A DNA stretch of 64,000 nt from Bog-159 sp963738345 (GTDB taxonomy: Bacteria; Acidobacteriota; Terriglobia; Bryobacterales; Bryobacteraceae): positions 620,001 to 684,000 of the forward strand of contig CAVTWI010000001.1 in assembly GCA_963738345.1 (NCBI GenBank), read 5' to 3'. The notes beneath the pieces are model-generated. The model had not been told where the DNA came from. It saw only the letters and a list, made by a program, of their open reading frames with translations, and did not search any database. The position numbers and the translations under genes are program-made. Positions 52,871 to 61,387 of this stretch are shown here, piece by piece. Position 1 is the stretch's first letter, and each line of letters opens with the position of its first letter.

Positions 52871-54169
52871 CTACGGTATGATCTCAAACACGGCGCCTGC
52901 CCTACGTGGACCCGAGAACGCCGCTGTGCCCATGAGATTCCCGCTGCCGTTCAGCAACAGGCTCGCTAACGAGCCACTCCCGCCGGCCCCCTCGCCGAAG
53001 CGGGCCAGAATAGATTCGGTGTAAGTGCCGCCCGCTCCCCGTATCAGCTTGTATACGATACCGCAGCCTCCCGGGCACGCACTGCTATCGCCGCCGCCAT
53101 CCAACGTGGTCCCGTAAACGTTGCCGGCGGCATCCAGAATAGGGCTCCCATAGGGATAGGATCCATCGTTTCCACCCTCGAAAGTGTAAATTACGCTTTC
53201 ATCCCAACCGCCCGCCGAGTTATGCGTCAGTTTGTAGACCACCCCGTTCCCGCTGCCATCGCCGCCGCCCACGGTTGTTCCGTATAGATCACCGGTTTTG
53301 TCGAACGCCAAACCGGAATACGGCGAGCATCCGTCGCGCCCGCACGAGAAGCTGTACAGGACCTCCTCCTGCCAGGACCCGCCCGCCCGACTCAATTCGA
53401 ACACCGTGCCCCCGCCCGCGGAGCCGCCAAAAAAAGTAGTCCCATAAAGATTCCCCGCCCGGTCTATGCGCAAATTGGAGAGCGGATTCCAGCCGTCCTG
53501 ATGATCGTTGGTGAAATCATGCAGTATCGTCTCCTGCCAGCTACCGTCCGCACCCGGCGTCAATTCAAACACGATTCCGCAGCCGGTGCCGCCATTACTC
53601 GTAGGGCATCCGGTGCCGGTGCCGCCTCCTGCGGTCGTGCCGTATAGGTTGCCCGCTTGATCGAACACCAGCCCACCCTGCGGCTCGCCACCGTCCGTGC
53701 CGCCATCCAAGGCGTCGTTAAAGCTGTGCAGCACGGTCTCGCTCCAGGTCCCATCGGCGTTCGGTGAAAGTCTGAATACGGTGCCCGATGCCGCCGTAAC
53801 CCGCTGGCCCCCGGAGAGGGTGGTTCCGTAAAGGTTGCCGAGCGCATCGAAGACCAGCGGAGCCATGGGCTGTTGCCCATCAATGAGGGGGCCCTGAAAA
53901 CTATGCAGGATGCGCTCGCTGTACCCGCCACTTGCATTTGGAGTCAACTCGAAGACCGTACCACAGCCGCCGTCACACGGCCCCGTGCCACCCCCATAAG
54001 TGGTGCCGTATAGATTGCCTCCCGCGTCGCTGATGAGGCTGGCCTCCGGCGCCGCGCCGTCGGGAACGCCCTTGAATGCATACAGCGTTTTGCGACTGGC
54101 AGCCGCGCATTCTGTGCGCGCTGCAAACCCGGTCAGCACTACGATTAAAACGATCCGTTTCGACATCAT
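52871..54169 (-). CDS. GloVer-repeat secreted protein 1
   Basis: 432 residues from the ATG at 54169; signal peptide SKRIVLIVVLTGFAARTECA. The mature protein consists of about seven tandem repeats of about 55 residues with the pattern LVFDxxGNLYGTTxxGG...GTVFELTP...W.E.vLhsF...DG..P (TIGR03803/GloVer repeats). It ends GAVFEIIP with no obvious anchor. These beta-rich repeat proteins are extracellular and abundant in acidobacteria and Verrucomicrobia; function unknown. Similar to the gene at 55807. Confidence 0.87.
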   Translation of the reverse strand: MMSKRIVLIVVLTGFAARTECAAASRKTLYAFKGVPDGAAPEASLISDAGGNLYGTTYGGGTGPCDGGCGTVFELTPNASGGYSERILHSFQGPLIDGQQPMAPLVFDALGNLYGTTLSGGQRVTAASGTVFRLSPNADGTWSETVLHSFNDALDGGTDGGEPQGGLVFDQAGNLYGTTAGGGTGTGCPTSNGGTGCGIVFELTPGADGSWQETILHDFTNDHQDGWNPLSNLRIDRAGNLYGTTFFGGSAGGGTVFELSRAGGSWQEEVLYSFSCGRDGCSPYSGLAFDKTGDLYGTTVGGGDGSGNGVVYKLTHNSAGGWDESVIYTFEGGNDGSYPYGSPILDAAGNVYGTTLDGGGDSSACPGGCGIVYKLIRGAGGTYTESILARFGEGAGGSGSLASLLLNGSGNLMGTAAFSGPRRAGAVFEIIP

Positions 54170-54261
54170 CTTCGCACCCGTCGATGAGTATGCCATCCGC
54201 GCGTGCGCAAGGGGAAGATCCGAGTCGCTGGATTTACACTTTGTTTACAGTTTCGCCTGCG

Positions 54262-55497
54262 TCAACCCAGTACGCCCCGGGAGACCCCCTCGATCAGCCG
54301 TCGCGCCGCGATCTCCGTCCCATCTGCGCGCATCGAAGCCGCCAAAGCGCGCGCACGGTCCGCCACGTCCGGCAGCAGGGTACGACCGAGCGCTTCACCC
54401 AGCGAACCGGCGGAAGGCGCGCCCGGCGTGTGTGCGATACCCACCCCCAGTTCCTCCACTCGCTTCGCCCAATAATGCTGGTCGTACATCTGCGGCACCA
54501 CTACTTGGGGTGCTCCGGCCTGCGCTGCAATGGTGGTGGTGCCCGCGCCGCCATGATGTACAACAGCCGCCGCGCGCCTAAACAACGCCTGCAGATTCTC
54601 TTCCCCAATCGAAAGGCAGCCGGGTTCGTCCTCCGGCACCGTCACGCCGCCCCACCCGCGCGATACGATCGCCCGGCGCCCCACCGCCCGCGCGGCCTCC
54701 AGCACCGCCTGGCTCACATCCTTTGGACTCCGCATACTACCGAAGCCGCAGTAAATAGGCCGCTCGCCGGCATCGAGGAACGTCTCCACTTCCGCGGATA
54801 GTGCCCTCTGGTCCGGACGAATCCAAGCACCCGTCTGGACCACATCCAGATCCGCCGCTTCGGGCCACGGCGCCAACTTCTGGTCGGCTGCCAGCCAGGG
54901 CCGGCCGGTGAAGATATGGCTCCGCACATCGGCGACTGGCGCCAACCCAATAGTCATCCGCTGCCTGTTGATCGCCGCCGCCCATTGGTCGTTCCAGCGC
55001 TTCGCATCCAAAGTCCAGAGCGTGCGATTGTCGTCCGTGCCGTCCGTTGGCCCCCCCGCCCACGCCGGCAAAGGGGGCGGCGCATGTTGTGCCGATGGCA
55101 AAGTGATCGGGCACCAGGCCGCGTAGACGTAGGGAACGCCCAACTCCTCTGCCAGCGAGTGCAGCGCGAATTGTAGCGCCATACCTGCTACCAGAACGTC
55201 ACAGCCCCTGGCTGCCGGCCTGATAGCCTCGAACTGCCCAGCCACCGTGTCCTCCATGAGCTTCCGCAGACTCTCGGGCGTCGGCGGGACCCGCGTGGCA
55301 GACGAAATCGGCGCCGCAGTCTGGCGTACCGCGATTCCCACCGGCACGAACGGAATCCCCAGCGTGGCAATCCATTCGCCGAAATCCGGCGGCGCGCAAA
55401 TACGGACTTCCTGGCCAAACTCAATCAACTGCAACGCCAGCGCAACCAACGGCTCCACGTCGCCACGAGACCCTATTGTCGACAACAGCACGCGCAT
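54262..55497 (-). CDS. GT1-family glycosyltransferase (UGT/MGT type)
   Basis: 411 residues. N-terminal MRVLLSTIGSRGDVEPLVALALQL is the signature of sterol/antibiotic glycosyltransferases that use nucleotide sugars; the C-terminal donor site is VHHGGAGTTTIAAQAGAPQVVVPQMYDQHYWAKRV, with the His of the PSPG-like box. IYCGFGSMRS begins the second Rossmann half. Probable acceptors are lipids or natural products. Between two GloVer genes. Confidence 0.9.
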   Translation of the reverse strand: MRVLLSTIGSRGDVEPLVALALQLIEFGQEVRICAPPDFGEWIATLGIPFVPVGIAVRQTAAPISSATRVPPTPESLRKLMEDTVAGQFEAIRPAARGCDVLVAGMALQFALHSLAEELGVPYVYAAWCPITLPSAQHAPPPLPAWAGGPTDGTDDNRTLWTLDAKRWNDQWAAAINRQRMTIGLAPVADVRSHIFTGRPWLAADQKLAPWPEAADLDVVQTGAWIRPDQRALSAEVETFLDAGERPIYCGFGSMRSPKDVSQAVLEAARAVGRRAIVSRGWGGVTVPEDEPGCLSIGEENLQALFRRAAAVVHHGGAGTTTIAAQAGAPQVVVPQMYDQHYWAKRVEELGVGIAHTPGAPSAGSLGEALGRTLLPDVADRARALAASMRADGTEIAARRLIEGVSRGVLG

Positions 55498-55806
55498 GGG
55501 ACCCCCTCGCTCAGAACGGAATAAAGATGGCGGCTAGGCCGCCTGTCTATATTACGCGGATTGGCGCGTGAATATTACTTTTTATTTCCCCATTTTCCGG
55601 CCTATATCTCATGTATTTTCATAGCGTTAGACTTCCGCATCCAAACCTTGCTAGATTGAAATAGGAGGCGCTGGCCCTGCGTCTCCGTTCCCACCGCAAG
55701 AGTTCGCTCCCACGCTAAGCTGAGTTCGCTCCCACGCTAAGCTGGGACAAGCGCACAGGCGCTAAATGAATTGCGATCGAGCGCAAAATGCCGTGCCGCC
55801 GCTACA
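55498..55806. other. Intergenic region with AT-rich stretch
   Basis: 309 bases upstream of the GT1 gene. It has an AT-rich part (55565-55660) and a perfect two-copy tandem repeat (55700-55743). No gene seen; an AGGAGG at 55663-55668 is not followed by a convincing frame. Confidence 0.5.
55700..55743. repeat. Perfect 22-bp tandem repeat, two copies
   Basis: Two identical, abutting 22-base units (GAGTTCGCTCCCACGCTAAG plus CT) at 55700-55721 and 55722-55743. Only two copies and no spacer, so not a CRISPR. It could be a slippage product or a protein-binding site. Confidence 0.85.
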
Positions 55807-57162
55807 TCACTTCCAGTTGATCGCGAATACCGTGCCGCAACACGCGCCTTGTCCGTGCTCTTGTTTCCCGTTCTGCGACGTGGTCCCGTATAGCGCCCCG
55901 TTGGGTCCCATCACCAACCCGCCATACGGCCGGGCCCCATCACTACTGGCTTGGAAACGATAGAGCAAAGTCTCGGTCCACGGTCCGTTGCCCACCGCCG
56001 GAGCAGTCAGTTGGAACACAGCCCCGCATCCATTCGGTTGCCGTAGTCCCGCGTAGCACGCGGTGTTGGCGCCGGCCGTGGCGGACCCGTAAATCGCACC
56101 CTCAGTGACCACCAGCGCCCCGTTCGGCATCGCGCCGTCCGCCGGCAAACCTTGGAACGCGTGCAAAATAGCTTCCTGCCACACCCCGCCCGCCTGCGCT
56201 GGAGGCATCAACTGGAACACCGTGCCGCACCCGGTGCCGCCATTACAATACCTGTTCTGCCCTCCGCCCTCGCTGGTTACGCCCGTCAACGATCCCGAGG
56301 TCCCCAGACTCAGCGGCCCCGCCGGATAAGCCCCATCCCCATTTTTGCCGGTGAACGTGTATAGCACCGTCTCAGTCCAGTCCCCGCCAGGACCCACCGG
56401 CGGAGCCAACTGGAATACGGTTCCGTTCGACGCAGGTCCGGAATTCAGCGCACTGGTCGTGCCATACAGAGTGCCGTCCGGCGACATCACCAGCCCCGCT
56501 TGCGGATCGCCTCCATCCATCCCGCCCGTAAACCTGTACAGAACCGTCTCGATCCACGGCGTGCCCGGCGCGCTCCCTGCGGGAGCTGGTGTCAGCTCAT
56601 AGACCGTTCCGCAGGTACCGCCATTGCCGCAGGATAACCCGCCCTGGCTCGTCACCCCATATATCGTATTGCCCACCACCACCAGATTTCCGACCGGCGT
56701 GGCCCCGTCACTACCTCCCTGAAAACTGTACAGCACTCCCGGCGTCCACGGCCCTCCTGGACTTGCGGGTGGCGTCAACCGGAACACCACGCCCGCCGTG
56801 CCGCCGCTGCCTACCCCGTATAGGATCCCACCGGCCATTACCAAACCGTTGTGCGGATATGGATCAAAAGTGGATGTCGGGGATTCGATAACCTGCTCCG
56901 TCCAGTTGCCCGCCGTCCCGCTCGGCTGCAGCGAGAAAACAGTCCCCATGTCTGATGTCCCGCCCAGATTCGTCGTGCCGTAAAGCGTCAGCGTGCTGCT
57001 ATCCCCCAAGGTCAGGCCCGCCAGTGGCTGCGATCCGCTCGTGCCCGGAAATTCGTAGATGGTGGTCAGCCCCGCACTTTGCGCACTACAGCGCGGCGCC
57101 CAAATCGTAACCGCAGCTAACAAGGCCGCGGCGAAGCCCGCAAGGATTTTCATACTGCTCAT
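55807..57162 (-). CDS. GloVer-repeat secreted protein 2
   Basis: 451 residues from the ATG at 57162, which has GGGAGAGGT ahead; signal peptide KILAGFAAALLAAVTIWAPRCSA. Tandem GloVer repeats as in the gene at 52871 (GLVMSPDGTLYGTT, NGTVFQLAPP...WTETVLYTFTGK), about seven units, with longer proline-rich connectors (PPASPGGPWTPGVLYSF). Ends GTVFAINWK without anchor. Probably extracellular. Confidence 0.87.
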   Translation of the reverse strand: MSSMKILAGFAAALLAAVTIWAPRCSAQSAGLTTIYEFPGTSGSQPLAGLTLGDSSTLTLYGTTNLGGTSDMGTVFSLQPSGTAGNWTEQVIESPTSTFDPYPHNGLVMAGGILYGVGSGGTAGVVFRLTPPASPGGPWTPGVLYSFQGGSDGATPVGNLVVVGNTIYGVTSQGGLSCGNGGTCGTVYELTPAPAGSAPGTPWIETVLYRFTGGMDGGDPQAGLVMSPDGTLYGTTSALNSGPASNGTVFQLAPPVGPGGDWTETVLYTFTGKNGDGAYPAGPLSLGTSGSLTGVTSEGGGQNRYCNGGTGCGTVFQLMPPAQAGGVWQEAILHAFQGLPADGAMPNGALVVTEGAIYGSATAGANTACYAGLRQPNGCGAVFQLTAPAVGNGPWTETLLYRFQASSDGARPYGGLVMGPNGALYGTTSQNGKQEHGQGACCGTVFAINWK

Positions 57163-57238
57163 TAGATTCGGACCTCTCCCGCGTGTCAAGCCTTAGCTTG
57201 TCCGCACAGTCCCAGTACCCAGGAAAATTGGACTCGAA

Positions 57239-58672
57239 TTAACAACGGCAGGCCAAGGACACAATCAGCGTCGCCCGCTGCCGGCCCTGTTGCGGATGGA
57301 GTACAGATGGTTCTCGGTGCGTAGGATCAGGCGATCGCCAATGAGTGCCGGAGTGGCCAGTGCCATCTCGCCAGAGGTCGTTGGAATTCAGCAATTCGTA
57401 TTTATCGCCAGCGCGGATCACGAACGTTCGGCCTTCTTCGTCCAGACAAAAAACCTCGTCGTTGTAGCCCCAGGGCGATGAGGTGAAGTCGCCGCCTTCG
57501 CCGATGCGCGTCTTGTAAGTCTGCACTCCGGTCTTAGCGTCAAAGCGCGTCAGGATACCGTTGTGCGTGAGCACATAGATCCCGCCTTCGTAGGCCAGTT
57601 CGGTCGGCAGATAAGTTCCGGCCTTGGGCTGCAGCCAAGCTACGTAATCGTTTAGTTTGGCGCCGTCGGCCGTGGTGAGATCTCCGCTCGCGCCGGGTTT
57701 GATGGCGGCGAGGGCTTTCCCGGTCCCGCCGTTCAGATACAAAAGTCCGTCATAGGCGAACGGACTCGGGATGGGCATCGCCGACATCCCGCCCAGCCGC
57801 CACAATTCTTTGCCTTTCAGATCGTAGCTGATCGCGAGTCCCGGGCCGATGGTGACGATTTCCGTGCGCCCGGAGTTCTTCCAAATATACGGGCTCGACC
57901 ATCCCGTCTGCCGGTCCGCGCCTTTCACATGGATAGACCGATCCGTGCGCCACACCTGCTTACCTGTGCTCTTATCGAACGCCGCGATGAATTCCTGTTT
58001 TTCGTTGTCGTTGACGATGACGATGAGATCGTCAACCAGCGTGGGGGATGAAGCCGTACCGAAATCCATGATGGTGGGAAAACTTTCGAGCGGCGTGTTC
58101 CAGACTTTGTTGCCATTGAGATCATAGGCGAAAAGGCCGAGGTTATTAATGTACACGTAGACGCGCTCGCCATCGGTGACAGGGGTTTCCGAGGAGAAGC
58201 TATTCTTTCGATGACGCCCCCCGGGTGGATGGCCCGCATAGAATTCCCGTTTCCAGTTGACCTTACCGGACTCCAGATCGATGGAATACAGGAAGTAGTG
58301 GAGTGAGACTTCCTTCGGCAATTCGAAATCGCGCGCGTTCAGCCGCTCCATGATCTCCTCGTCCTTGAGCCCCTTTTTCTGGAGTTCCGCGGCGTAATCG
58401 TTGGAATAGTCGGTGCCCGCTTGCGGCTGTTTCGCCTTGCCATCAGTTGTCACGGTCGTCACAAAGATGTTCTTGCTGGCCACGATCGGCGAAGACCAGC
58501 CCAGGCCGGGTAGCGTCGCCGTCCATTCGATGTTCGCCGTTCTCGACCATTTGTCGGGCAGGTTGGAGTTCACGGCGGAGGGGTTGGAAGCGGGCCCGCG
58601 AAAACCGGGCCATTCAACATTTCCTGCGAATGCGCAAGGCACAATGAGTAGCGCTACGATCACCCTGTTCAT
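57239..58672 (-). pseudogene. Secreted PQQ-type beta-propeller protein, frameshifted near the C-terminus
   Basis: Signal peptide (MNRVIVALLIVPCAFAG) and WPGFRGPASNPSAV, then propeller blades (LYSIDLESGKVNWKRE, AFDKSTGKQVWRT, RFDAKTGVQTYKT) of the PQQ-like/BamB-like family. After YELLNSNDL the frame breaks: an extra base at 57373-57375 sends it into DLWRDGTGHSG..., whereas the neighbouring frame gives LGEMALATPALIGDRLIL, RTENHLYSI and a stop at 57265, the expected family ending. About 30 residues are affected. Real mutation or sequencing error; the propeller is otherwise full length. Confidence 0.82.
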
Positions 58673-58730
58673 GATTCTATTGGACTATAAATACCGTGAA
58701 ACGTCACTTAGCCGGGTCAGCAGAACGGCA

Positions 58731-59783
58731 TTAATTGTGAGGAAGCGTTTGAAGGAATTCGCGGATCGCCTTCAAAACCTCGATCTCCTCACTCAAGAAA
58801 ATGTGATGATGGGCGCCAGCCAACTCCACGATTTTGGCTTGCGAGTCCGCGCTTTTCAAATTGTTCTCCCACCGATGAAGGTATTCCATCAAGATCTCAT
58901 CCGATCGGTCCGACGCTTGGCGCTCCTGTTCGTTTCTCGGTGTGCGCGCCTTCCATTTTTCGGACGGTTGGAGCGGCACAGCTATTAGCGCTAAGACGGG
59001 AACATGCACGCCATGATAATCCTTGGCGATCGAGCCGATACCGATTTCTTCGCTCACATAATTCGGGGTGCGGTTCTTACCGATAGAGCCATCGGAGTTC
59101 ATTTCATACATGTTCCGAATCTCTTCGGCGGGGAAAGGGGCCTCTCCGCTTCTCTTCTGGTAGGCTTGATAGGCCTCCACAGACGCATTGTCGGCCGCGG
59201 TTCTTTTACCCGGACGAACCGCGCCCTCCGAGGCTTTGGTGACCATGGTTCTGTATTCTTCGTTTTCCCACGGAAAATCGAGGGGGTCAGCGTTAGCATC
59301 GAGGTAAACAAGTGCACCTAGAGCTGAAGACATCTTCTGCCCGAGAAAGGTCATTTCCGAGCCCGCAACGGAATGCCCCATCACGATCGGTTTTTGCAGC
59401 TTCAGAGCCTGCATTACGCGAAAGTCATCTTCGGCTAAGTCCGGAGTGGAGTACCCACGTTCCGGTTTGCTGGATAATCCGAATCCTCGGCGCGTAATTC
59501 CGTAAACGCGGACATGGCAACAGGCCATCAGCTTCAACGCAAAGTCTTCAAAAACATGGGCGGTATTGCCCGAGCCCGGCAGCAGGATGACCGCCGGTCC
59601 ATCCCCGCCCCAATCGAGGACTTCCAGCTTCACGCCATCTCCGACATCCACGAACTGAGAGTTCTTCGCTGCGTTTGCTTCAGCGCCGGCTACTAGCAGC
59701 ATTAACATCGGCAGCAAAAGACTGCGACGCGGAGGCGTTGTTCCCTCCTTAATTACATGTGATCTTTTTCTGATCCGCATCAC
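58731..59783 (-). CDS. Secreted alpha/beta hydrolase
   Basis: 350 residues with an N-terminal signal segment (RRSLLLPMLMLLVAGAEANA). Hydrolase motifs: oxyanion VILLPGSGNTAHVFED, nucleophile PIVMGHSVAGSEM, and catalytic His in LAGAHHHIFLSEE. Similar to haloperoxidase/epoxide-hydrolase-like enzymes. Substrate unknown. The start may lie a few codons later than 59783. Confidence 0.87.
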   Translation of the reverse strand: MMRIRKRSHVIKEGTTPPRRSLLLPMLMLLVAGAEANAAKNSQFVDVGDGVKLEVLDWGGDGPAVILLPGSGNTAHVFEDFALKLMACCHVRVYGITRRGFGLSSKPERGYSTPDLAEDDFRVMQALKLQKPIVMGHSVAGSEMTFLGQKMSSALGALVYLDANADPLDFPWENEEYRTMVTKASEGAVRPGKRTAADNASVEAYQAYQKRSGEAPFPAEEIRNMYEMNSDGSIGKNRTPNYVSEEIGIGSIAKDYHGVHVPVLALIAVPLQPSEKWKARTPRNEQERQASDRSDEILMEYLHRWENNLKSADSQAKIVELAGAHHHIFLSEEIEVLKAIREFLQTLPHN

Positions 59784-59965
59784 GTTTACCGCATCCTACT
59801 AATGCTATCCGAACCAGCGAACCACGGCGAATCGTGTTGCTATGCTCGCCGAACCGCAATTCAGAGCTTCTGAAAGACAAGCGCCAAACGCACCGCGCAA
59901 TCCGAGGTCCTTCAAACGTCAGCCAAACACCTTCAGCTAAATGTATATTTGTAAAGAGGCACTTC

Positions 59966-60262
59966 TTGAAAGCCACCATTGTCGATCTTCGTTACAACAT
60001 GAAGCAAGTTCTCCGCGCCATCGACCGCGGGGAAACGGTCACCGTCCTGTATCGTGGCAAGGAGCGAGCGAAAATAACGCCTATCGCGCCCGCATCAGGC
60101 AGCCGGGCACCGAAGACCAGGGATCTGCCGTTGTTTGGCCTCTGGAAAGACCGCCAGGACATCGGCGATCCCGCTTCCTATCTTCGCCGCCTGCGCCTTC
60201 ACCGCCCGGTCCTCGCGCAACCCAGTCTGCTTAAGCCACCGCGCTCGCGAAAGTCGAAATGA
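59966..60262 (+). CDS. Phd/YefM-like antitoxin
   Basis: 98 residues from a TTG with AGAGG seven bases ahead: KATIVDLRYNMKQVLRAIDRGETVTVLYRGKERAKI is the Phd/YefM DNA-binding fold, followed by LPLFGLWKDRQDIGDPASYLRRLR. The last 17 residues (Arg/Pro/Lys-rich) go beyond the usual end of the family. The open frame to 59834 is not used because it lacks family similarity. Its stop overlaps the toxin start. Confidence 0.8.
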   Translation: MKATIVDLRYNMKQVLRAIDRGETVTVLYRGKERAKITPIAPASGSRAPKTRDLPLFGLWKDRQDIGDPASYLRRLRLHRPVLAQPSLLKPPRSRKSK

Positions 60263-60636
60263 TCTTCGATACTGATGTTCTCATCTGCGCATTGCGCGGG
60301 AATGAAAAGGCGGCCCGCGCCATCGACGCGGCGCCTGATCGCGCGCTGGCCCTCGTCTCTCTCATGGAACTCCTTCAGGGCGCCCAATCCAAACTGGAGG
60401 TCCGCCAAATTCAGCAATCCCTCCGCCGGCTCGAATTTAAAGTCCTGCCGCTTTCCGAGGCTATCGGTGCCGCAGCCGCCGCCATCATCGAACAACACGC
60501 GCTCGCCCACGGCATTCAATTAGCCGATGCCCTGGTCGCCGCCACCGCTATGGACTCTGATCTTCCCTTTTGCACCGCAAACGCGAAACATTTCCGCCCC
60601 GTCCGCGGCCTGTCCTGTGTAGTATTCCGCCCGTGA
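60259..60636 (+). CDS. vapC: PIN-domain toxin VapC
   Basis: 125 residues. MIFDTDVLICALRG (Asp4, Asp6), LVSLMELLQGA (Glu), GIQLADALVAATAM (Asp) and PFCTANAKHF (Asn in place of the last Asp) are the PIN active-site positions. VapC toxins are RNases held inactive by their antitoxin. Overlaps the antitoxin gene by four bases. Confidence 0.9.
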   Translation: MIFDTDVLICALRGNEKAARAIDAAPDRALALVSLMELLQGAQSKLEVRQIQQSLRRLEFKVLPLSEAIGAAAAAIIEQHALAHGIQLADALVAATAMDSDLPFCTANAKHFRPVRGLSCVVFRP

Positions 60637-60963
60637 CATCAACTGACGAAAAATCGCCACCGGTCGAAACCGGATCGCCTTGGCTGCCGAGTGCCTAACG
60701 ACTAACGATTATCTTGGCGGCATAGTTGGGGATCTTCCGGCCCCATCGCACCAGTCGGCTTAGGGGAACTGATCCGCAACCCCGGCCCGCCATGCGGCGT
60801 CCGCTGAACGCAAAGCTGGCCAACGCTTTGAGCCGGCGATGATACGCACCCCCTGGGAAGTTGATCTCGACCGGTTGGTGTTCGAACTATCGGCCGGCAT
60901 GAAACCTCCTGAGAACCGCCGGGCATCACCCTCCGGGCGACGTCCGAAGCGCTGAACGACCAA
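60637..60963. other. Intergenic region after vapC
   Basis: 327 bases. No frame with protein character on either strand, no RNA gene recognised. A minus-strand frame through here (60760-61158) runs across the insertion-sequence end and is not believed. Probably decayed accessory DNA. Confidence 0.5.
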
Positions 60964-61009
60964 TTGGTAAACTGATGCACAATGAGGCATAATGATGACA
61001 CATGCCTCA
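60964..61009 (+). promoter_or_regulatory. Promoter overlapped by a perfect inverted repeat (TA operator)
   Basis: TTGGTA at 60964-60969 and CATAAT at 60988-60993 (18-base spacer) form a promoter. The arms TGAGGCAT (60983-60990) and ATGCCTCA (61002-61009) are perfect inverted repeats around the -10 box, as in autorepressed toxin-antitoxin operons. It stands just before the 5' fragment of the antitoxin at 61020. Confidence 0.6.
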
Positions 61010-61019
61010 CTCGCAAACA

Positions 61020-61072
61020 ATGGCGCGAAATCGGCGCACGGCAGTTCGGCCCTCAAAATCCCGAGCGAGCAC
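61020..61072 (+). pseudogene. 5' fragment of the split antitoxin gene
   Basis: Frame MARNRRTAVRPSKSRAS up to the insertion at 61072; an ATG at 61002 is in the same frame but lies in the operator arm. It joins in phase with the fragment right of the element (…RAST + QSKPGTRYT…), so the two pieces were one gene before the insertion. Confidence 0.6.
61065..61072. repeat. Target-site duplication, left copy
   Basis: GCGAGCAC, identical to 62744-62751. Both copies lie in the same reading phase of the split gene, codons for Ala-Ser-Thr. Confidence 0.65.
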
Positions 61073-61250
61073 CTGTCAAGCCATTTATCTACATGACCGA
61101 AGTGGGGGTCGGCTGGGTCATTTAAGAACATGACCAGACACGCGAGTCTGTTTCTCATTGTCGTAAGATGAATTCGATCCGCAAGGGGTCGCGCCCGAGC
61201 GGAGATCCAAGGCCGATGCGACGGGGCTGGCTCCGAAGAAATCGGTAACG

Positions 61251-61290
61251 AACCCTCTGATAGCTATGGCTCTCAGAGGGTTTTGTTTTT
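61251..61290 (+). terminator. Rho-independent terminator at left end of the insertion sequence
   Basis: A 10-bp perfect stem AACCCTCTGA / TCAGAGGGTT with a 12-base loop, followed by TTTTGTTTTT. It reads rightward and would stop transcription coming from the split operon's promoter. Confidence 0.85.
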
Positions 61291-61342
61291 GGCATTTGCT
61301 TGCTCCACATTTCTTTGGTGAAGTCTCGGAGCGGAGGCCTTG

Positions 61343-61385
61343 GATAAATAAAACGCGAAGCCGCCGGGCCGTTTTTGCCCGGCTT
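61343..61385 (-). terminator. Terminator of the transposase gene
   Basis: On the minus strand, right after the transposase stop, GAAGCCGGGC pairs with GCCCGGcggCTTC around a seven-base loop (the stem has three bulged bases), followed by GCGTTTTATTTAT. Confidence 0.65.
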
Positions 61386-61387
61386 CC

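Noticed and set aside
55700..55743. CRISPR-like repeat
   Set aside because: Only two copies with no spacer and no cas genes.
60760..61158. 132-codon minus-strand frame left of the insertion sequence
   Set aside because: Runs across the insertion-sequence end and the split antitoxin; not protein-like.
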